From assembly GCF_030347965.1 (NCBI RefSeq), contig NZ_JAQIBD010000001.1:806001-870000 (forward strand): a stretch of 64,000 bases of DNA, in the 5' to 3' direction. Origin of the DNA: Sulfurovum zhangzhouensis (lineage in GTDB: Bacteria; Campylobacterota; Campylobacteria; Campylobacterales; Sulfurovaceae). Made by a program: the position numbers and the translations under genes. The notes beneath the pieces were generated by a model. That model saw only the letters and a program-made list of their open reading frames with translations, had not been told where the DNA came from and did not search any database. Positions 60,838 to 64,000 of this stretch are shown here, one piece after another; within the stretch, counting starts at the first letter, position 1, and each line of letters begins with the position of its first letter.

Positions 60838-61056
60838 TTAATCTAGCAATGTTTCAACTTGTGCAATGATCTTTTCGATCTCCGCATCTTTCTCTTCAAG
60901 TTCACGCTTTAAACTTTCAATCTGTGAAGATTGTGCTTCTTTGGAACCCGTAGCATTTTGCAATTCGATCTTCAATTGAGCATTTTCACTTTTAAGCGCT
61001 TCGAAATCCACTCTCCACTGCTCGATCTTCTCTTGTAGTCTTTGTAACGCAGACAT
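60838..61056 (-). CDS. small coiled-coil protein (ZapB-like)
   Basis: This 72-aa protein is almost entirely a predicted coiled coil, with Leu/Ile heptads from LQRLQEKIEQWRVDFEALKSEN to the IEKIIAQVETLLD end. There is no signal or membrane segment. Length and composition resemble the division factor ZapB, which bridges ZapA and MatP in enterobacteria. The adjacent ZapA-sized gene supports a pair, but low-complexity helices make homology hard to prove. It is divergent from uvrB. Confidence 0.6.
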   Translation of the reverse strand: MSALQRLQEKIEQWRVDFEALKSENAQLKIELQNATGSKEAQSSQIESLKRELEEKDAEIEKIIAQVETLLD

Positions 61057-61133
61057 ACACTTCTCCTTGATATTTGGTTGTGATATAATAGCAAAATTTT
61101 AACAAGAAACAAGAGAGAAAAAAAAGGTATTTT

Positions 61134-63107
61134 GTGTCCAAATTTTGTGTAAGCAGTCCTTATAAACCTTCCGGAGATCAGCCTGGTGCAATAGAAGCTT
61201 TAAGCAACTCTATCTTGGCAGGCAACCGCTATCAAACGCTGCTGGGTGTAACAGGTTCAGGGAAGACATATACCATGGCAAAAGTGATCGAAAAAACACA
61301 AAAGCCAACCCTCATCATGACACACAACAAAACACTGGCTGCACAGCTCTACAGTGAGTTTAAAGCCTTTTTCCCCAATAACCATGTAGAGTACTTTATC
61401 AGCTACTATGACTACTACCAGCCTGAGGCTTATCTTCCAAGACAAGATCTTTTCATCGAGAAAGACAGCTCTATCAACCAGGAGCTTGAGCGGTTAAGGC
61501 TCTCTGCAACAGCTTCTCTACTCAGTCATGATGATGTGATCGTCGTTGCATCAGTCTCTGCCAACTACGGATTGGGTTCTCCTGATGATTATAAAAGTAT
61601 CGTGCAAAAGCTCTGTATGGGTGAAGAGTATGACCAGAAAGCATTGCTGCTTAGACTGGTCGATATGGGATACAAACGTAATGATGAGTATTTTGACCGT
61701 GGAAACTTCCGTGTCAGCGGGGAGGTGATTGATATCTATCCTGCTTACTCTGAGGAGTTTGCTATCCGTATAGAATTCTTTGGTGATGAGATCGAGGATA
61801 TCTATACATTCAATTCACTGACCGGGGAAAAAGACGAGCACAAAAAAGAGGTTACTATCTACTCAGCCAACCAGTTCATCGTAGGCAAAGAAAAATTGGC
61901 CCGTGCTATCAAAAGTATCGAAGAAGAGCTGGATGAAAGACTGGCTTTTTATCAAAAAGAGGAACGGCTTGTAGAGTATAACCGTCTCAAACAGCGTACC
62001 GAGTTCGACCTTGAAATGCTGGAAGCTACAGGTATATGTAAAGGGATTGAGAACTACTCCAGACACCTTACAGGAAAAAAACCTGGAGAAACTCCTTACT
62101 CTATGATGGATTATTTTGAAGCAATGCATGATGAGTATCTGGTGATCGTTGATGAATCCCATGTCTCACTTCCACAGTTTCGCGGTATGTATGCCGGGGA
62201 TAGAAGCCGTAAGGAGGTACTGGTTGAGCATGGCTTCCGTCTGCCTTCAGCATTAGATAACCGTCCGCTCAAATTTGATGAGTATATTAACAAAGCGCCG
62301 CACTATCTTTTCGTCTCTGCGACACCTGCACAGATCGAAGGAGAACTCTCCTCGGTCACTGCTGAACAGGTCGTTCGTCCTACAGGGCTACTCGATCCTG
62401 AAATAGAGGTCATTGACAGTACTTATCAAGTAGAAGATCTGCATGACAAGATGAAACCCGTGATTGAAAGGGGCGAACGAATACTCGTCACTGTACTGAC
62501 CAAAAAGATGGCTGAGGAACTGACAACCTACTATAATGACCTGGGACTTAAAGCACGCTACATGCACTCTGAGATGGATGCGATCGAACGTAACCAGACG
62601 ATCCGTTCACTTCGCCTTGGTGAATTTGATATCCTGGTAGGAATCAACCTGCTTAGAGAAGGACTTGACCTGCCTGAAGTAAGTCTGGTAGCGATCCTTG
62701 ATGCAGACAAAGAAGGATTCCTCCGCTCCACCACTTCACTGATACAAACATCGGGGCGTGCAGCCAGAAATTCCAATGGTAAGGTACTGATGTACGCCAA
62801 AAAAATGACTGAGTCGATGAAAACTACTATTGAAACTACACAAGCAAGACGCCAAAAGCAGATGGCATACAACAAGGCACACAATATCACACCAAAGACT
62901 ACGGTCAGGGAACTTGATACCGATCTCAAAGTCGAAGATGCCGGTGAACTCTATAATAAACGCAGTAAACTGGACAAAATGCCCAAAGCCGAACGCCAAA
63001 AAGTGATCAAAGAGCTCAAGGCCAAGATGCTTGCAGCAGCCAAAAATCTCGAGTTTGAAGAGGCGGCAAGACTGCGCGATGAGATCGCTAAGATTAAAAA
63101 GCTTTAG
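61134..63107 (+). CDS. uvrB: excinuclease ABC subunit UvrB
   Basis: UvrB verifies DNA damage and recruits UvrC in nucleotide excision repair. The 657-aa protein has Walker [13 protein letters not shown] (about residues 38-49), the beta-hairpin [15 protein letters not shown] (about 88-102), DESHVSLPQ, the helicase motifs [10 protein letters not shown] near residue 543, and the C-terminal UVR domain ([13 protein letters not shown], about 640-652) that binds UvrC. The start is GTG. It is complete and typical. Confidence 0.98.
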   Translation: MSKFCVSSPYKPSGDQPGAIEALSNSILAGNRYQTLLGVTGSGKTYTMAKVIEKTQKPTLIMTHNKTLAAQLYSEFKAFFPNNHVEYFISYYDYYQPEAYLPRQDLFIEKDSSINQELERLRLSATASLLSHDDVIVVASVSANYGLGSPDDYKSIVQKLCMGEEYDQKALLLRLVDMGYKRNDEYFDRGNFRVSGEVIDIYPAYSEEFAIRIEFFGDEIEDIYTFNSLTGEKDEHKKEVTIYSANQFIVGKEKLARAIKSIEEELDERLAFYQKEERLVEYNRLKQRTEFDLEMLEATGICKGIENYSRHLTGKKPGETPYSMMDYFEAMHDEYLVIVDESHVSLPQFRGMYAGDRSRKEVLVEHGFRLPSALDNRPLKFDEYINKAPHYLFVSATPAQIEGELSSVTAEQVVRPTGLLDPEIEVIDSTYQVEDLHDKMKPVIERGERILVTVLTKKMAEELTTYYNDLGLKARYMHSEMDAIERNQTIRSLRLGEFDILVGINLLREGLDLPEVSLVAILDADKEGFLRSTTSLIQTSGRAARNSNGKVLMYAKKMTESMKTTIETTQARRQKQMAYNKAHNITPKTTVRELDTDLKVEDAGELYNKRSKLDKMPKAERQKVIKELKAKMLAAAKNLEFEEAARLRDEIAKIKKL

Positions 63108-63139
63108 TATAAAGTTATCGGGCAATTTTAAACTTTTGT

Positions 63140-63145
63140 TATAAT
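63140..63145 (+). promoter_or_regulatory. -10 element of the ppk promoter
   Basis: TATAAT within TTTTGTTATAATACG lies about 80 nt upstream of the ppk start, after the uvrB stop. A good -35 is not evident, so the promoter may depend on the T-rich upstream pattern common in Campylobacterota. Confidence 0.45.
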
Positions 63146-63227
63146 ACGCGTAATAAAGAATGTGAGAATATAATCGTATAGCTTAACCATTTTGCCTATT
63201 TTCACAGTAATGACAAAAGGATGTATC

Positions 63228-64000
63228 GTGTCAATGGATCTGAATTCATCACAACTCTATTTTAACCGTGAACTTTCATGGCTGCAGTTCAACTCCCGTG
63301 TACTTGCACAAGCACTTGATGAGAACCTGCCGCCGCTTGAGAGACTTAAATTTATTGCAATTTACGGAACTAACCTTGATGAGTTCTATATGATACGTGT
63401 AGCCGGGCTTAAATCTCTCTACTCAGCACGTATTCAGGAGACAGGTCCCGATAAGCTTACTCCAGGTGAACAGCTTGAAGAGATACGTAACTATCTTCAT
63501 AAAGAACACGAGATCCTTGAGTCATGCTACAACTCAATCGTCTCAGAGCTCTATACTTATGGTGTCAATATCAAAAATTACAACAGCCTGAACGATAAAG
63601 ATCAGGCACAGGTCAAAGAGATCTTTTTAAATGAGATCTATCCGGTTATTATCCCGATCGCCGTAGATGCGACACACCCTTTCCCTCATCTTAACAACCT
63701 CAGCTTCGGTCTGGCACTGACGCTCAAAGATGACTCCGATCAAATCAAGCATGGTCTTATCCGTATCCCGCGTATCTTATCGCGATTTATACAGTTGGAA
63801 CATACATTCGTACCGATAGATACTGTTGTTGAATACTTTGCATCAGAACTCTTCCCTGGGTTCAAATGTATAGCCTCTACTCCGTTTAGGGTCACTAGAA
63901 ATGCTGATATTGAGATTGAAGAGGAGGAAGCGGATGATTTCCTTGAGATCCTGCAAGAGGGTCTACGTTCAAGAAATAAAGGATCATTTATCCGCCTTGA
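63228..64000 (+). CDS. ppk: polyphosphate kinase 1, N-terminal part, continues beyond window
   Basis: Ppk1 makes polyphosphate from ATP. The visible 257 codons cover the N-terminal and head domains, with LYFNRELSWLQFNSRVLAQA (core NRELSWLQFN), PPLERLKFIAIYGTNLDEFYMIRVAGL and FPHLNNLSFGLAL, all Ppk1 signatures. I choose the GTG at 63228 with AAAAGGA upstream; an ATG two codons later (63234) is nearly equivalent. The catalytic His domains lie outside the window. Confidence 0.95.
   Translation, partial: MSMDLNSSQLYFNRELSWLQFNSRVLAQALDENLPPLERLKFIAIYGTNLDEFYMIRVAGLKSLYSARIQETGPDKLTPGEQLEEIRNYLHKEHEILESCYNSIVSELYTYGVNIKNYNSLNDKDQAQVKEIFLNEIYPVIIPIAVDATHPFPHLNNLSFGLALTLKDDSDQIKHGLIRIPRILSRFIQLEHTFVPIDTVVEYFASELFPGFKCIASTPFRVTRNADIEIEEEEADDFLEILQEGLRSRNKGSFIRL

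Overview
The window looks like chromosome of a Campylobacterota (epsilonproteobacterial) species, most likely a Sulfurovum/Sulfurimonas-type marine chemolithotroph. The basis is the protein set (PgbA-type N-terminal domain protein, Csd-type M23 peptidase, short ComEC and PriA, agmatine-to-putrescine genes), the AT-rich coding style with frequent TTG/GTG starts, and a tmRNA whose tag (ANNTDYRPAYAVA) is of the Helicobacter/Campylobacter type. No phage, transposase, CRISPR array, tRNA or rRNA gene was seen.

Region by region. 1-9.9 kb: housekeeping (AI-2E permease fragment, ruvB, panB, trpA, lgt), then a two-gene unit for an ATP-driven low-potential iron-sulfur reductase of the 2-hydroxyacyl-CoA dehydratase activase/double-cubane type, then cmoM. 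10-20 kb: a dicarboxylate/glutamate symporter and two adjacent molybdate/tungstate operons, each led by an outer-membrane porin: porin-modA-modB-modD, and porin-molbindin-modA-mop-modB-modC. Each has two ModE-like palindromes (CGTTATAT-N8-ATATAACG) upstream. 20.0-20.4 kb: ssrA with a canonical promoter. 20.7-32 kb: accessory DNA with a TetR-controlled envelope export operon (LolA-like, beta-barrel, RND/MMPL, thioesterase), a DUF1800/DUF1501 secreted pair and three tandem paralogous beta-barrel proteins.

32.1-42.7 kb is the most unusual part: a biosynthetic-looking island with four paralogous ATP-grasp ligases, a GCS2-type carboxylate-amine ligase, a cytochrome P450, an HxE-type Fe(II)/2-oxoglutarate oxygenase, a small hotdog-like protein and a GNAT-BKACE fusion, with a fourth beta-barrel gene between the two halves. 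The island carries a duplicated module (ATP-grasp type 1, GCS2, ATP-grasp type 2). In the second copy the GCS2 gene is reduced to a short recognisable remnant. No NRPS or PKS is present, so the likely product is a ligase-built small peptide or amide. Product and substrates are unknown.

42.7-64 kb returns to core functions: alr, agmatine deiminase and N-carbamoylputrescine amidase (putrescine synthesis), a CAP-domain lipoprotein behind a probable cyclic-di-GMP-I-like (GEMM) riboswitch, a truncated globin, a Nudix enzyme, an M23 peptidase, a glycolate/lactate oxidase subunit, YihY, ComEC, dnaB, ispG, priA, four type IV pilin-like proteins, a ZapB/ZapA-like small pair, uvrB and the start of ppk.
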